Assembly: GCF_950295315.1 (NCBI RefSeq)
Contig: NC_080172.1
Coordinates: 79,007,118 to 79,071,117, forward strand
DNA length: 64,000 nt
Reading direction: 5' to 3'
Source of the DNA: Erinaceus europaeus
Lineage: Eukaryota > Chordata > Mammalia > Eulipotyphla > Erinaceidae
Below the pieces are notes generated by a model that did no database searches, had not been told where the DNA came from, and worked only from the letters and a program-made list of their open reading frames with translations. Positions within the stretch are counted from its first letter, which is position 1, and the number at the start of each line of letters is the position of its first letter. The position numbers and the translations under genes were made by a program. Shown piece by piece: positions 1-11,945 of the stretch.

Positions 1-561
1 AAAAGAAAGAAAAAAAGATAAAAAACTAGCATAGCCACAGGCCCTTTGGAATATAACTAAAATATGCTTACTAGCTATCTACAAAATGGAGACACACCCC
101 CTAACTCTTCATCTGCACTATTCCAGCCATTATGCTCATGATTAGTCAGAAATTTGTTTGGTTTTACATTTCATCTCTCTTTTCAGCCACTGGGTTCGAG
201 ATGCTAGCATGATGCCAACCAGACTTCCATGGACAGACAACCACACCAATGTATCCTGGAGCTCTGATTCCCCAGAACCCTGCCCACTAGGGAAAGTGAG
301 AGACAGGCTAGGAGTATTGATCGACCTGCCAATGCCCATGTTCAGCTGGGAAGCAATTCAGAAGCCAGACCTTCTACCTTCTACATCCCATAATGACCTT
401 GGGTCCATACTTCCAGAGGGTTAAAGAATAGGAAAGCTAACAAGGGAAGGGATGGTATACGGGGTTCTGGTGGTGGGAATTGTGTGGAGTTGTACCCTCT
501 TATCCTATGGTTTTGTAAGTGTTTCCTTCTTATAAATAAATTTTTAAAATTAAATAAAAAG
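1..561 (+). mobile_element. L1 3'UTR fragment (runs in from outside the window)
   Basis: The sequence matches the last part of the 3'UTR of other L1 copies here, for example 24405-24930. It has the same A-rich start, then the block beginning CTAGCATAGCCACAGGCC, and it ends with CCTATGGTTTTG and an A-rich tail. The tail lies on the right, so the element is in plus orientation. It belongs to an older subfamily that has an A-rich stretch inside the 3'UTR. Its left boundary is outside the window. Confidence 0.85.
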
Positions 562-589
562 ACATAAAGGTTCAAGAAGCCCAGAGGGT

Positions 590-1304
590 CCTCTCAAGGA
601 TAGACCATATGTTAAGCCACAAAGACAGCATTAGTAAATTCAAGAGCACTGAAATTATCCCAAGCATCTTCTCAGTCCACAGTAGAATTAAATTTACACT
701 TAACAATACGCAAAAAATTAGTAAAAGTCCTAAAATGTGGAAACTCAACAGTGGACTGCTTAACAACTACCGAGTCAAAGAGGAAATTAAAGAAAAAAAT
801 CAAAATGTTTCGAGAGTTCAATGAAAATGAAGACACAAGCTATCAAAGTATTTGGGGCACAGCTAAATCAGTACTGAGAGGGAAATTCATAGCCATACAA
901 GTATACACTCAGAAACAAGATATGATCTAAACACTACAAAAATGGAAGTATACAAAAAATTCTTCAAGATAGTGGACTCCATATATAACAAACCTACAGC
1001 CAACATCATACTCACTGGTGAAAAACTGGAAGCATTTTCCCTTAGATCAGGTACCTGACAGAGCTGCCCACTATTATCATTACTATTCAACATAGTGTTG
1101 GAAGTTCTTGCCATAGCAATCAGGCAGCAGCAAGGAATTAAAAGGATACATATTGGAAGAGACTAAGACAAACTCTCACCACTTACAGATGATATGATAG
1201 TATACGTAGAAAAAACTGAAGAATTAAGCAGGAAGCTCTTGGAAATTATCAGGCAATATAGTAAGGTGTCAGGTTACAAAATTAATATAAAAAAGTCAGT
1301 GGCA
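590..1304 (+). pseudogene. L1 ORF2 fragment with internal deletion
   Basis: Translation in broken frames matches the L1 ORF2 protein of this window. Residues equivalent to about 206-310 (end of endonuclease, RIDHML and HKDSI motifs) read from 590 to about 925. The frame then jumps to the equivalent of about 619-745 (reverse transcriptase palm, ending KINIKKSVA), so some 300 codons are missing. In-frame stops appear, e.g. in SGT*QSCPL and GRD*DKL, and FADD is replaced by LTDD, so it cannot encode an active enzyme. There is no 3'UTR, so the 3' side is lost too. It looks older than L1 A and L1 B. Confidence 0.85.
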
Positions 1305-3730
1305 ATACCACAGCAATACCAAGAGTACCCTGGTGTTATATATGTAAATCTGAGCCACAAATATAACAAGAGAGATACCTTAGCTGGTGAGTTATTCTTC
1401 TCAGCCTACTAATTAGTCTTAAATCAGAGATACACATTTAAATATGTAAAGTAGCCAGAAAGTTAACATAAATTCACAGTTCATGAACTTAGTCTGTTAA
1501 GATAGGGAGGAATTATGGGAACTACAGTAGATACAGAGGATATATGACCTTCTAAGGTATTTGAATATGTAGTGTTTCTATGAATGATCAAATCAAACAA
1601 ATTATCAGTTGTTACCTATAGGTCTGCAGATTGCTGCTTAAGTCAAATAGTGTTTGATGAGGCTGCAATAATACACTCAGTATAGGTCAGCCTGACATAA
1701 ATCCCCTGATTCCAATTATTGCTACATAAAATGAGTACTATTTACCAACCAATAAAGATATATTTTATTGTCCTAGTACTGTTAGTTACTGCAATTTAGC
1801 AAAAGAAATATAAAGTATGACTTCTTTCCCTAAAGAATGAAAATATAAATAAACAATTATTTGCCACCTACTATGTCAACATTATACTACTATAAAGCAA
1901 ATGTTATTTCTTTTTGTCATAATATTATTTTTGTCAGAATAACTTCACAATTAACTACTATTCACTTGAATATTTATTAAGTAAGCTATATGTCTAAGAC
2001 AAGTAAGGACTGGAATTTTGAAGATGAAAGAAATGAAAGACAGAAAAATTAGATTATTTGCCCTAGGATCAAGATTTAACCTCATCTCTTTCTAAGCCCA
2101 GAGGAAAGCATAGAGAAAGAGTATGGACTCTGAGTAAATCTGAATTCTACCCTGGCAGTTTATAGTGACATCTCTTTCTCTCTGTGTTACACTTACTGTC
2201 TTTCTCAAAATACTACGGCAAAGGAAAGAACTTTATAACCAGTCTAGGCTTTTTGATGGATAGAGAAACACTTGCAGGCAGAGTCCTAACTGAAATTGTT
2301 TTCCCACTGTGCAAACCATGCCATACTTCTTATGTAGCCATATCAAAGAATTCCCTTTGCCTTTAGAAACTAGTATTTTTCTCCTTCATTTTCCCTAGAA
2401 TACATGGGTTAGACTGATAAATCTGTAGCCTCATAATTCATCTCATTTTACATGTGTGTATATACATAATATGATGGTATATGTTAAGTATTATACCTGT
2501 ATTAATACTACAACAGTATATATAGTGGTTGTTCTCATAAATGAGCTGTGAGTTGGCTATTTATCAATTGAAGTATTAAAGTTTACTTTTAAGGCTATTG
2601 TTTCATAAGTAACATAACAGATTCATCTATTTTTATCTAAACTACTCATATAATTTGGAATGCACTATTAATCATCAATCAAACTAGCTCTTTTCAACCT
2701 TATACTGTTGGAATTAAAATTAAAGACCAAAAGTTCTTTAAGTACAGAAGCTAGAACGATTCACATCTATTTACTTCTCTTTTAATCCTTTACAGCACAG
2801 AGAGAGGAGATGATGAATGAACAAGTGAGGGCATAGATAAAGAGGCTAGTCCTTCTCCAGATGGTCTCTAAATTTGAACTAGTCATTTTTTAAGGGAAGC
2901 CTATACCTCAGGGATTCATTTTCTTCCCCGTTTGACAAATTTCAAATGTTTGAGGACATGATGCAGTGCCCTGGCATCCAATAAAGATTTGACGGATGGA
3001 GAGAAGTTTATGTTAGGAATAGAAACACATGTAATTGAACATTGTGTAACTGTTAGCAAAGTTCTATAATCAAGACATTAAAGAATATAAATTTTAAAAA
3101 ATAAAATGCTAAAATCAAAGTATCCTGTTAGGAAATTATGTAAAATCTTTTTCTAGGAAAAAAGAGATTATTTTGCTACTTTACCCACTTGGATGATTTG
3201 ATAGTATTTACACTTCAGTTTTCATCAGTCTTTACTTTCTTGATCATACTGATATTTCCTAACATAACATCCAGTTTATATCCTCATGTGGTTTAGATTG
3301 AGCTAATTGGCAGTTTTACTCTATGTTGAACTTGTTTCTCATTTTCAGACATTATTTGCAACTACCACTTTTGACTCTAAGCTGTTTGGATAGTAACCTT
3401 GACTTTGCCTATTAGTCTCTCATGTAGAGAAGACCTGAGATTATTGCAGCAGGGGAGGTATAACTGCCCTCTGCCCATTGTCATCCCTATAGGCCTCAAA
3501 CAATGCTCTTGATTCATTTTTTTGTTTTTATGTTGGCTCTCTAGAGTCAGCCCATGAAAACTGATCTGTGCTAAGCTGATGGAGCACCAATACTGCAAAG
3601 AGTTTTCACATTTCCTTCTTTTCATTTTGACCCCATGCTAAGCTTTAAATCCACCCCTCCTCCCAATGTTTTCTGCAGTTATAATGATATATATCACTTC
3701 TTCCAACATACACCAAGCAATTTCACCAAG
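1305..3730. other. no recognised feature
   Basis: AT-rich sequence with short spurious reading frames only. A weak MIR-like stretch (2100-2165, reading ATGGACTCTGAGTAAATCTGAATTC) may be present. No splice-flanked coding segment, RNA gene or young repeat was recognised. Confidence 0.4.
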
Positions 3731-3853
3731 ATAATAGCTAACATTATTGAATGCTTATCTTGAATCAAGACTTATTCTTATATACTTCATTTAATCCTTA
3801 CAACAATCCAGTGAGCTGGAGAGATTGTTATTCTTATTTTGTAGATGGAGAAC
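3731..3853 (+). repeat. MIR/L2-type ancient repeat
   Basis: The order of motifs follows the 3' core of mammalian MIR/L2: ATTGAATGCTTAT, then TTCATTTAATCCTTACAACAATCC, then a degenerate ATTGTTATTCTTATTTTGTAGATGGAGAA. It is strongly diverged, as expected for an element older than the placental radiation. The exact family (MIR or L2) cannot be fixed by eye. Confidence 0.6.
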
Positions 3854-4229
3854 AATGTCCTTATGTATTCTTTTACTTCCAAGACTATTTCAAACCACCA
3901 TGTCCTTATACATATTCTTTCTATATTTCAGTCAGTACTGCCATTATTCCACTCTCCATACTTGAAATTTCTACTCAACCTATAAAAACTATCTCAGATA
4001 CTTTACTCTATGAACTCTTATCTAATCCACCCTAAATATCTGATCACTATCCTTCTTGTGCCAAAACTACCACATATAAGACTTCACTATTTCTCATCTT
4101 ATATTTTACAAACATTTTATTTACATCTTTGTTTTCTTTGTGGAGGTATAATGACACTGAGAGTCAAGACCTGAACTGTTTACATTTGAATCCACATTTT
4201 GTACATCCATAACTATTGCATCTTAGGGT

Positions 4230-5180
4230 TACTTAAACCTAATGTATTATTGTTTGGCCATGAATTGTAATTTTCTGCTTTTTTATATAATGTTTAATTT
4301 TTTTATTGAATTCTATATGCTGTATTAGAGAGACTGGATTCTGTCATCTTCTGAAAAGTATTGATTTTTATGTTAGCAGACAGTTCAATTGATGCTTGGT
4401 CACTGTATACAGGAAACTTGAGTACTCTTTATTATAAGTATTCATGATGTCCCCTAAATGCCTCAATGTCCAAATTAGTATCTTCTCACAATTTTGATGG
4501 ATTGGTGTTTTAGGCTTTATTTAAATTCATGCTCCTTGTTCCTAAGATGTGTCCTTTCCAGTGTCTTAACTCTGTGTGATGTTATCAAAATATCAATAGT
4601 GAAATGATTTCTCCACTTTCACAGGGCCAAAATTTCAGTGTTCCCTGACAAGGCTTGTCCAATGGATGCTCATCATCTAGTGTTCTCATTCTCTAGTAAG
4701 CCATGGGTGGTTTTACTATGCATGCATAATGTCCATGCATCAGTCAGTAGCACAGAGGGAATACCACATAAAAAACTGCCTAGAATATACACTCTGCATA
4801 GCTGATTGTCTGTCTTTGCTACCTCATCCAATAGATTCCATACATTATAGACAAATCAAACAATGATCTCAGCATTTCTAGCTCAGCAAGGCCACCATTA
4901 TCTTTTCAAACTCTTAACTCTCAGCACCACTATCAGAAGATTTTCCCAAGGCAGAGAGTTTGACAGAGATTTTTATCTCCTTATAAATCATGTGGCTTAT
5001 TTCTTACTTCCTTTATCATGGAAATTTCAGTGTTATGCCCACTGTTATCCAGTGTCTTGTAAATTCTGTCCAGTTTTACAGTTAGTTATAGTTAGATATA
5101 AAGTCTGGTATCAGAATAATCAAATACTACGGTTTCTTTTATTTTTCATTGTATCCCCAGTACTTACAAGTATATAGCAT
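4230..5180. repeat. possible ancient LINE relic
   Basis: Parts of this AT-rich stretch (AGAGAGACTGGATTCTGTC, TTAGCAGACAGTTCAATTG, ACTCTTAACTCTCAGCACC) recall old mammalian LINE tails that I cannot assign to a named family. A 104-codon open frame at 4863-5177 has no recognisable domain and is probably accidental. Confidence 0.3.
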
Positions 5181-5200
5181 ATACTAATATACTATAAGTG

Positions 5201-5213
5201 ATTAGTAATTTTT
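5201..5213. repeat. target-site duplication of L1 A, 3' side
   Basis: ATTAGTAATTTTT here is identical to 20533-20545. The two copies flank the 3' tail and the 5' end of L1 A and show that both ends belong to one insertion, although they now lie 15.3 kb apart. Confidence 0.8.
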
Positions 5214-6562
5214 TAATGATTCTTTTTCTTTATTTAAAAAGGATTAATTAAAAAAACCATAGGATAGGAGGGGTACAATTCCACACAATTCCCACCACCC
5301 AATCTCCATATCCCACCCCCTCCCTTGATAGTTTTCCCATTCTCTATCCCTCTGGGAGCATGGACCCAGGATCATTGTGGGTTGCAGAAGGTAGAAGGTC
5401 AGGCTTCTGTAATTGCTTCCCCTCTGAACATGGGCGTTGACTGGTCAGTCCATACTCCGAGTCTGCCTACTCTTTCCCTAGTAGGATGGGTCTCTGGGGA
5501 AGCTGAGCTCCAAGACACATTGGTGGGGTCTTCAGTCCAGGGAAGCCTGGCCAGCATCCTGATGACATCTGGAACCTGGTGACTGAAAAGAGAGTTAACA
5601 TACGAAGCAAAACAAATTGTTGAGCAATCATGGACCCAAAGCTGGAATAGTGGAGAGGAAGTGTTAAGGGGGTACTCACTGCAAACTACAGTGTACTTCT
5701 GCTTTCAGGTATATATTTTACAGTAGTTTATGGATACGTGTGAACATATACTCTCTCTCATAGAAACTGGTGTTTATCTAAATTTGGGACTTTGTTAGAA
5801 AGTGAACAACCTGAGATGAAATTAGACTATACTATGAAAGGAAAGGTCTCATCCGAGTAATGAAGCTGAAGGGTTCTCATTCCACAGATGAAGTCTCTGG
5901 ACACAGTCTGAAGTGAAACATGTTGAGGTGGCAATCGTTGTGTTGGTTAGGTTGTGATTGGTAGATGCAATATTATTTGATATGGATTGGGAGAGGCATA
6001 CGGGAAAGTGGGCCCTATCCAAGGGTTCTAGGACTGGGGGAAGTCGAGGCTCTATAGTGGAGATGTGAGGTTCCTGCTGTCTTAGGGTTCAAAAAGACAA
6101 TCAATAGTTAATGTTATCATCACATTATTTGGTAATTGGGTTAACTTTGAAAAGTCCTTTTGTTAGGGTTTGCTGTACAGTACCCAGTATCTTGTATATA
6201 GCTGTGCTATTGGTTGCTTCTGATCTACTTGGTCTAGGCTTTTTGAGAGAGTCCGCATATCAACTACAAAGCCTATATATTAAAAAGATTCAGTTTGTGT
6301 TTTGAAAAACTTCAAGACATACAATTAATTTTCCCCCTCTTGTATTAATTAACTAGTGATTTATATGACTACATTTTACTAGGAGTGTACATAAACAGCA
6401 TTCCCACCACCAAAAGACTGTGACCCATCCCTCCCACCAACTCCCACCCCCCACTGGCCCAGGAAGATGCATGTCTACCCCTCACCACAGGGTTTTTACT
6501 TTGGTGCCCTACTTACAATTTGGTCAGATCCTGCTTTTAGTTTCCCTTTCAGATCTTCTTAC

Positions 6563-9500
6563 TCAACTTCTGTTGATGAGTGGGATCATCCCATACTCAT
6601 CTTTATCTTTCTGACTAAGCTCATTTAACATAATTCCTTCTAGCTCTGTCCAAGATGGGTCAGAGAAGGTTGCTTCATTGTTCTTGATAGCTGCGTAGTA
6701 TTCCATTGTGTATATATACCACCGCTTTCTCAGCCACTCATCTGTTGTTGGGCACCTGGGTTGCTTCCAGGTTTTAGCTATTATGAATTGTGCTGCTATG
6801 AACATAGGAGTACACACCTCTTTTTGGTTGGGTGTTATGGAGTCCTTGGGGTATAACCCCAGGAGAGGAATTACTGGATCATATGGAAGGTCCATGTCTA
6901 GCCTTCTGAGAGTTTTCCAGATTGCTTTCCACAGAAGCTGTACCAATTTACATTCCTACCAGCAATGTAAAAGGGTTCCTCTGTCCCCACAACCTCTCCA
7001 GCATTTGTTGCTGCTGTCCTTTTTGATGTATGCAATTCTTACAGGAGTGAGGTGGTATCTGAGTGTTGTCTTCATTTGCATTTCTCTGACAATCAGTGAC
7101 CTAGAGCAGTTTTTCATATGTTTATTAGCCTTTTGAATGTCCTCTGTAGTGAATGTTTTGTTCATATCCTCTGCCCATTTTTGGATGGGGTCATTTGCTT
7201 TTTTGGTGCTAAGTTTGCTGAGCTCTTTATTTATTTTGGTGATTAGTTTCTTGTCTAATGTATGGCATGTGAAGATCTTCTCCCATTCTGTGAGGGGTCT
7301 CGCTGTTTGTTTAATAGTTTCTTTGGATGTGCAGAAGCTTTTCAATTTGATGTAGTCCCATTGATTTGTTTCTGCTTTAGTCGTCCTTGCAATTGGGTTT
7401 GATTCATCAAAGATGTCCTTGAGGTGTAGGTGGGAAACTGTTTTACCAATGTTTTCCTCTAAGTATTTGATTGTTTCTGGTCTGACATCTAGGTCTTTGA
7501 TCCATTTATTTTTGTTTCTGGTGAGATAAAGTGGTTCAATTTCATTCTTCTGCATGTTACATCCCAGTTTTCCCAGCACCATTTATTGAAGAGAGCCTCC
7601 TTTTTCCATTTAATGATTTGGGCCCCCTTATCAAATATTAGATGTCCATAGGTGTGGGGATTTACTTCTGGGCTTTCAATTCTGTTCCACTGGTCTGTGT
7701 GCCTATTTTTGTTCCAGTACCATGCTGTTTTGATGATGATGGCTTTATAATATAGTTTAAGGTCTGGGAGTGTGATGCCTCCATTTCTGTTTCTTTTCCT
7801 TAAGATGGTTTTGGCAATTATAGGTGTTTTCATGTTCCAGATAAATGATTGTAGTGTTTGTTCTATTCTCTTAAAGAAGCTTGGTAGAACTTTGATGGGC
7901 ATTGCAATAAATTTGTATATGGCTCTGGGGAAAATATTTATTTTGATGATATTGATTCTTCCAATCCATGAGCATGGGATGTCTTTCCATTTCTTGGTAT
8001 CAGTTTCTATTTCCTTGAGTAGCGACTCATAGTTATCAGCATACAAGTCGTTCACTTCTTTTTTCAACTTTATTCCTAGGTATTTTATTGATTTTGCTGA
8101 AACAGTAAATGGGAGTGATTTCTGGATGTCTTCTTCTTCAGATTTAGTGTTTGCATAAAGAAATGCCACTGATTTTTGTACATTGATTTTGTAGCCTGAT
8201 ACCTTGTTATATTGCCTAATAACTTCCGGTAGTTTTCTGCTGGATTCTTTAGGTTTTTCTATGTATACTATCATATCATCTGCAAATAGTGAGAGCTTGA
8301 CTTCTTCCCTTCCAATCTGTATTCCTTTGATTTCTTTCTCTTGCCTGATTCCTATGGCAAGAACTTCCAATACTGTGTTGAAGAGTAATGGTGACAGTGG
8401 ACAGCCCTGTCTAGTCCCCGATCTGAGGGGGAATGCTTTCAGCTTCTGTCTATTGAGTATGATTTTGGCTGTAGGTTTGCTATATATAGACTCCACTATC
8501 TTGAGGAATTCCTCATCTATTCCCATTTTTTTGTAGAGTTTTGAGCATGAATGGGTGTTGGATCTTGTCAAAGGCTTTCTCTGCATCTATTGAAATAATC
8601 ATGTGGTTTTAGGCTTTGCTTTTATTGATGTGGTGAATGACATTGATTGACTTACGGATGCTGAACCAGCCTTGCATTCCTGGGATGAAACCCACTTGGT
8701 CGTGATGAACAATCTTTTTGATATGCTTCTGTATCCGGTTGGCCAAGATCTTGTTTAATATTTTGGCATCTATGTTCATCAGAGATATTGGTCTGTAGTT
8801 TTCCTTTTTTGTTCTGTACCTATCAGCTTTTGGTATCAGGGTGATGTTGGCTTCATAGAAGGTGGAAGGGAGTGTTCCTGTTTCTTCAATCTTATGGAAA
8901 AGCTTAAGAAGTATGGGTACTCACTGTTTCCAGAAAGTTTTGTAGAATTCATTTGTGAAGCCATCTGGTCCAGGACTTTTGTTGTTGGGGAGGTTCTTAA
9001 AAGCGGTTTCAATTTCTTTGTCTGTGATTGGTGCATTTAGATTTTGTAGTTCTTCTTAGTTCAGTTTTGGAAGGGCATATGCTTCTAGGAATTATTCCTT
9101 TTATTCCAGATTTTCTAGCTTGGTGGCATATAGTTCTTTATAGAAGTTTTGCAGGATTCTCTGGATTTCTGTGGTGTCAGCTGTGATATCTCCTCCATCA
9201 TTTACAATTCTATTAATTTGAGTCTTCTCTGTTTTTTGTTTGGTGAGTCTGGCTAGGGGTTTGTCAATTTTGTTTAATCTTTCAAAGAACCAACATTTGG
9301 CTTCATTGATCTTTTGTATGGTTCTTTTATTTTCGATGTTGTTTATTTCTGCTCTAACTTTAGTGATTTCTGTCCTTCTGGTTGCTTTAGGGTTCCTTTG
9401 TTCCTCTTCCTCTAAGTCCTTGAGGTGTATAGTAAGTTCGTTCATTTGGGCTTCTTCTTGGTGTTTAATATGTGATTGTATAGCTATAAGTTTCCCTCTC

Positions 9501-10379
9501 AGTACTGCTTTAGCTGTGTCCCAAATATTTTGATAGGTTGTGTCTTCATTTTCATTTGTTTCCAGGAACATTTGAATTTCCTGCTTGAGTGAATCTCTGA
9601 CCCAGAGGTTCTTGAGGAGTATGTTGTTTAGTTTCCAAATTCTGTGACCTTTAATAATGTCTGTTTATTGTTAAATGTTAGTTTTACTCCACTGTGGTCT
9701 GAGAAGATACTTGGGATGATTTCAATGTTCTTGAATTTATTGATGCTGTCTTTGTGGCCTAACATGTGGTCTATCCTTGAGTATGTGTTATCTGGATTTG
9801 AAAAGAAGGTGTATTCCAGTTTCTTGGGATGAAGGACTCTGAAAATGTCCAAGAGGTCTATGCTGTCAATCTCTTCATTCAATTCTCTTGTATCTTTGTT
9901 GGTTTTCTGCTTTGTTGATCTGTCTAAGTGTGAGAGTAGGGCATTGAAGTCTCCCACTATTATTGTATTACTATTGATGTATTTTTGAGATTCTTTCAGT
10001 AAGTGCTTGACGTATTTAGATGGTCCCTCATTGGGTGCATAGATGTTAATAATTGTTAAGTCTTCTTTGCTGATTGATCCTCTAATCATTATGTAATTTC
10101 CTTGCCTATCTTTTATTACTTTATTTAATTTAAAATCTATCATGTCTGAGACGAGAATGGCTGTTCCTGCCCCTTTTTGTGGTCCATTAGCCTGTATATA
10201 ATTTTCCATCCTTTCACTTTAAGTCTGTGTTTATCTTGTTGTGACATATGGGATTCTTGCAAGCAGCATATGGTTGGATTATGTTTTCTGATCCATCCCC
10301 CAACTCTGTACCTTTTGATGGGTGAGTTTAAGCCATTGACATTTATTGATATTATGGATTTAATGTATTGTAGTGCCAT
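6563..10379 (-). pseudogene. L1 A ORF2 (endonuclease-reverse transcriptase), disrupted
   Basis: Aligned by eye with the intact ORF2 of L1 B over its whole length, starting at the MALQYIKS methionine. I see frameshifts near 10200, near 9650, near 8535 (a run of seven T against six in B) and near 7505 (8-base deletion after SPETKIN). There are stops near 9103, 9055, 8922 (KQ* in the RT domain), 8610 (KA*NH) and 6990 (HCW* in the C-terminal cysteine motif). Endonuclease motifs ([19 protein letters not shown]) and the FADD RT motif survive in the fragments. It cannot make a functional protein; A would depend on another element's ORF2p. Confidence 0.95.
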
Positions 10380-10445
10380 TGTTCAAAAAAATTTTTTTTG
10401 TTTGTTTGCTCTGATATACTGCCAGTATTATAATGATGTTCTTGT

Positions 10446-11360
10446 TTATAAGAGGTCTTTTAGAACCTCTTTCAGGGCCGGTTTGGTGATGGTTGCCTCC
10501 TTTAACTGATGTTTGTCTAAGAAGGTTTTGATCTCTCCATCTAGTTTGAATGAAAGTCTAGCAAGATATATTATCCTTGGTTGAAACCCTTTTTCATTCA
10601 GGGCTCCATAGATATCTTGCCATTCTCTTCTGGCTTTTAGAGTTTGAGTGGAGAAGTCTGCAGATAATCTTATGGGTTTTCCCTTGTATGTGACTTTTTG
10701 TTTCTCTCTTGCAGCCTTTAGGATCCTTTCTTTATCCTTACTTCTTCTCATTGTGACTATGATGTGTCTTGGTGTCTTCAGGTCTGGGTTGATTCTGTTT
10801 GGTACTCTCTGGGCCTCTTGAATCTTGATGTCCTTTCTGTTATTCAGGTCTGGGAAGTTTTCTTGTATTATTTCCTCTAGAATGTTTGCTTCCCCTTCCT
10901 CTCTTTCTTCCTCTGGCAGGCCAATTATGCGAATGTTACTTCTTTTGAGATCATCCCATATGTCTCTGTTGTTGTTTTCAGTGTCTCTCATTCTCTTTTT
11001 AATCTCTTTTACCTCTTTCTTCTTTTTCTCTAACTCATCCTCTGTCTGACCACTTCTGTTTTCTGCTTCTGTTAGTTTGGTTTCCCTTGCCTCAGCTTCT
11101 TTCTTCATTACAGCTATTTCAGCTTTCAGTTCTCTAATTGCCTCAAGATAATCAGTATTTTCCTTGGGGGTCTCAACTGTTGTTTCCCTAATACTGCCAT
11201 TCCTTTCCTCCAATGTTGTTTTCATTTCAGTGATTAATAAGTTTATTATTGCTTGCATACTTTTCTTATCTATTGTTACTTCTGGCTGATTTGTAGTTTC
11301 TTCTGGGCTATTGTCTTCATTCATTGGAGTAGCAGTTTTATTTGTTTTTGATCTACCCAT
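10446..11360 (-). CDS. ORF1 (L1): L1 A ORF1 protein (RNA-binding chaperone)
   Basis: An open frame of 304 codons with the usual ORF1p layout. There is a short polar N-terminus (MGRSKTNKTATPMNED), a coiled coil at about 70-135 rich in E/K heptads, an RRM-type domain at about 141-235 starting RIIGLPEEE, and a C-terminal domain from about 236 (FSTQTLKARREW, ending ALKEVLKDLL). ORF1p trimerises, coats L1 RNA and acts as a chaperone in cytoplasmic L1 particles. It is collinear and nearly identical to L1 B ORF1 (17175-18089). Differences include Q and E for R and P in the C-terminal domain (YLARLSFKLDGEI against YPARLSFKLDGGI). It is slightly shorter than human ORF1p (338 aa). It is open, but sits in an element with a dead ORF2. 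Confidence 0.9.
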   Translation of the reverse strand: MGRSKTNKTATPMNEDNSPEETTNQPEVTIDKKSMQAIINLLITEMKTTLEERNGSIRETTVETPKENTDYLEAIRELKAEIAVMKKEAEARETKLTEAENRSGQTEDELEKKKKEVKEIKKRMRDTENNNRDIWDDLKRSNIRIIGLPEEEREEGEANILEEIIQENFPDLNNRKDIKIQEAQRVPNRINPDLKTPRHIIVTMRRSKDKERILKAAREKQKVTYKGKPIRLSADFSTQTLKARREWQDIYGALNEKGFQPRIIYLARLSFKLDGEIKTFLDKHQLKEATITKPALKEVLKDLL

Positions 11361-11892
11361 TTTTTTTATTTATGTGTTTCTTTTTTTATGCTCTGTTGTT
11401 CCTCAGTTGTTGTGTCTTGAGTACAAGCAACACTATACTAAATACCTTTATGACAATTGCACTCACTAACCTCAGGAATTACAGTAGCAACTGAGGCAAG
11501 TATTGAAGCAGTTTAATCACTACCATTTAGCCAAACAATTTCTCCAGTCCGTGAAAAAATAGTAACCAAATCCCAGTGAAGAAGAAAGAGAAAAGAAAGA
11601 AGGGATAGCAAGAATAGACAGTTTTGCGAATCTACTATCCACTGTATATTCTAGGGGTAACAAGAGGGGATAGGGAAGTAGAGCAGAGATACACACATAG
11701 AGAGTCCACTTTGAGTCAGATTTCTTCCCCAAAATAATTCACAAAGTCAGAAAGGCAAAGAAGAAGGAAGGAAGAAGTGTATGACAAGATTTAAAAAAAA
11801 AGAGAGACAAAAAGTATAAGGAAAAAAGCTGTAATTAAAAAGCAGTGAAATGAAAGTTTTTTTATTACTTTATTTTTTATTTAATTCAATTT

Positions 11893-11900
<8 letters not shown>
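11361..11900 (-). promoter_or_regulatory. L1 A 5'UTR, ORF1-proximal part
   Basis: Non-coding sequence directly upstream of ORF1 in L1 orientation, homologous to 18090-18645 in L1 B. The shared block TCTACTATCCACTGTATATTC (about 11628) occurs again in the distal part of A at about 19812, so A carries this block twice. The sequence stops at the L1 B insertion and resumes at 19491. Confidence 0.8.
11886..11900. repeat. target-site duplication of L1 B, 3' side
   Basis: TCAATTTAAATTTTT is identical over 15 bases to 19476-19490. The target lies in the 5'UTR of L1 A. Its right copy continues with AATTAGCTA, which matches the homologous uninterrupted unit near 20134. Confidence 0.93.

Positions 11901-11943
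<43 letters not shown>
11901..11943 (-). terminator. L1 B poly(A) tail
   Basis: An unbroken T run on the plus strand, preceded in L1 sense by AATAAA at the 3'UTR end (complement of 11941-11946). A pure A tail over 40 bases long is characteristic of a recent insertion; old tails shorten and become interrupted, as in L1 A. Confidence 0.9.

Positions 11944-11945
<2 letters not shown>

Larger units (their letters stand above)
5214..11900 (-). mobile_element. L1 A, 3' part (full-length L1 split by L1 B)
   Basis: A minus-strand L1 with, in its own 5'-3' order, proximal 5'UTR (11900-11361), ORF1 (11360-10446), ORF2 (10379-6563), a 1.3-kb 3'UTR (6562-about 5240) and a decayed A-rich tail (T-rich here, 5214-5235). 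The rest of its 5'UTR is at 19491-20532, because L1 B inserted in it. Decay of ORF2 and tail shows it is older than B, although ORF1 is still open. Confidence 0.92.

Noticed and set aside
4863..5177. 104-codon open frame
   Set aside because: AT-rich, possibly old LINE sequence; no domain, and such lengths arise by chance in 64 kb.
8836..9036. 66-codon minus-strand frame in L1 A
   Set aside because: It is out of frame with ORF2; the correct frame here reads SPGPDGF and is broken by a stop near 8922.
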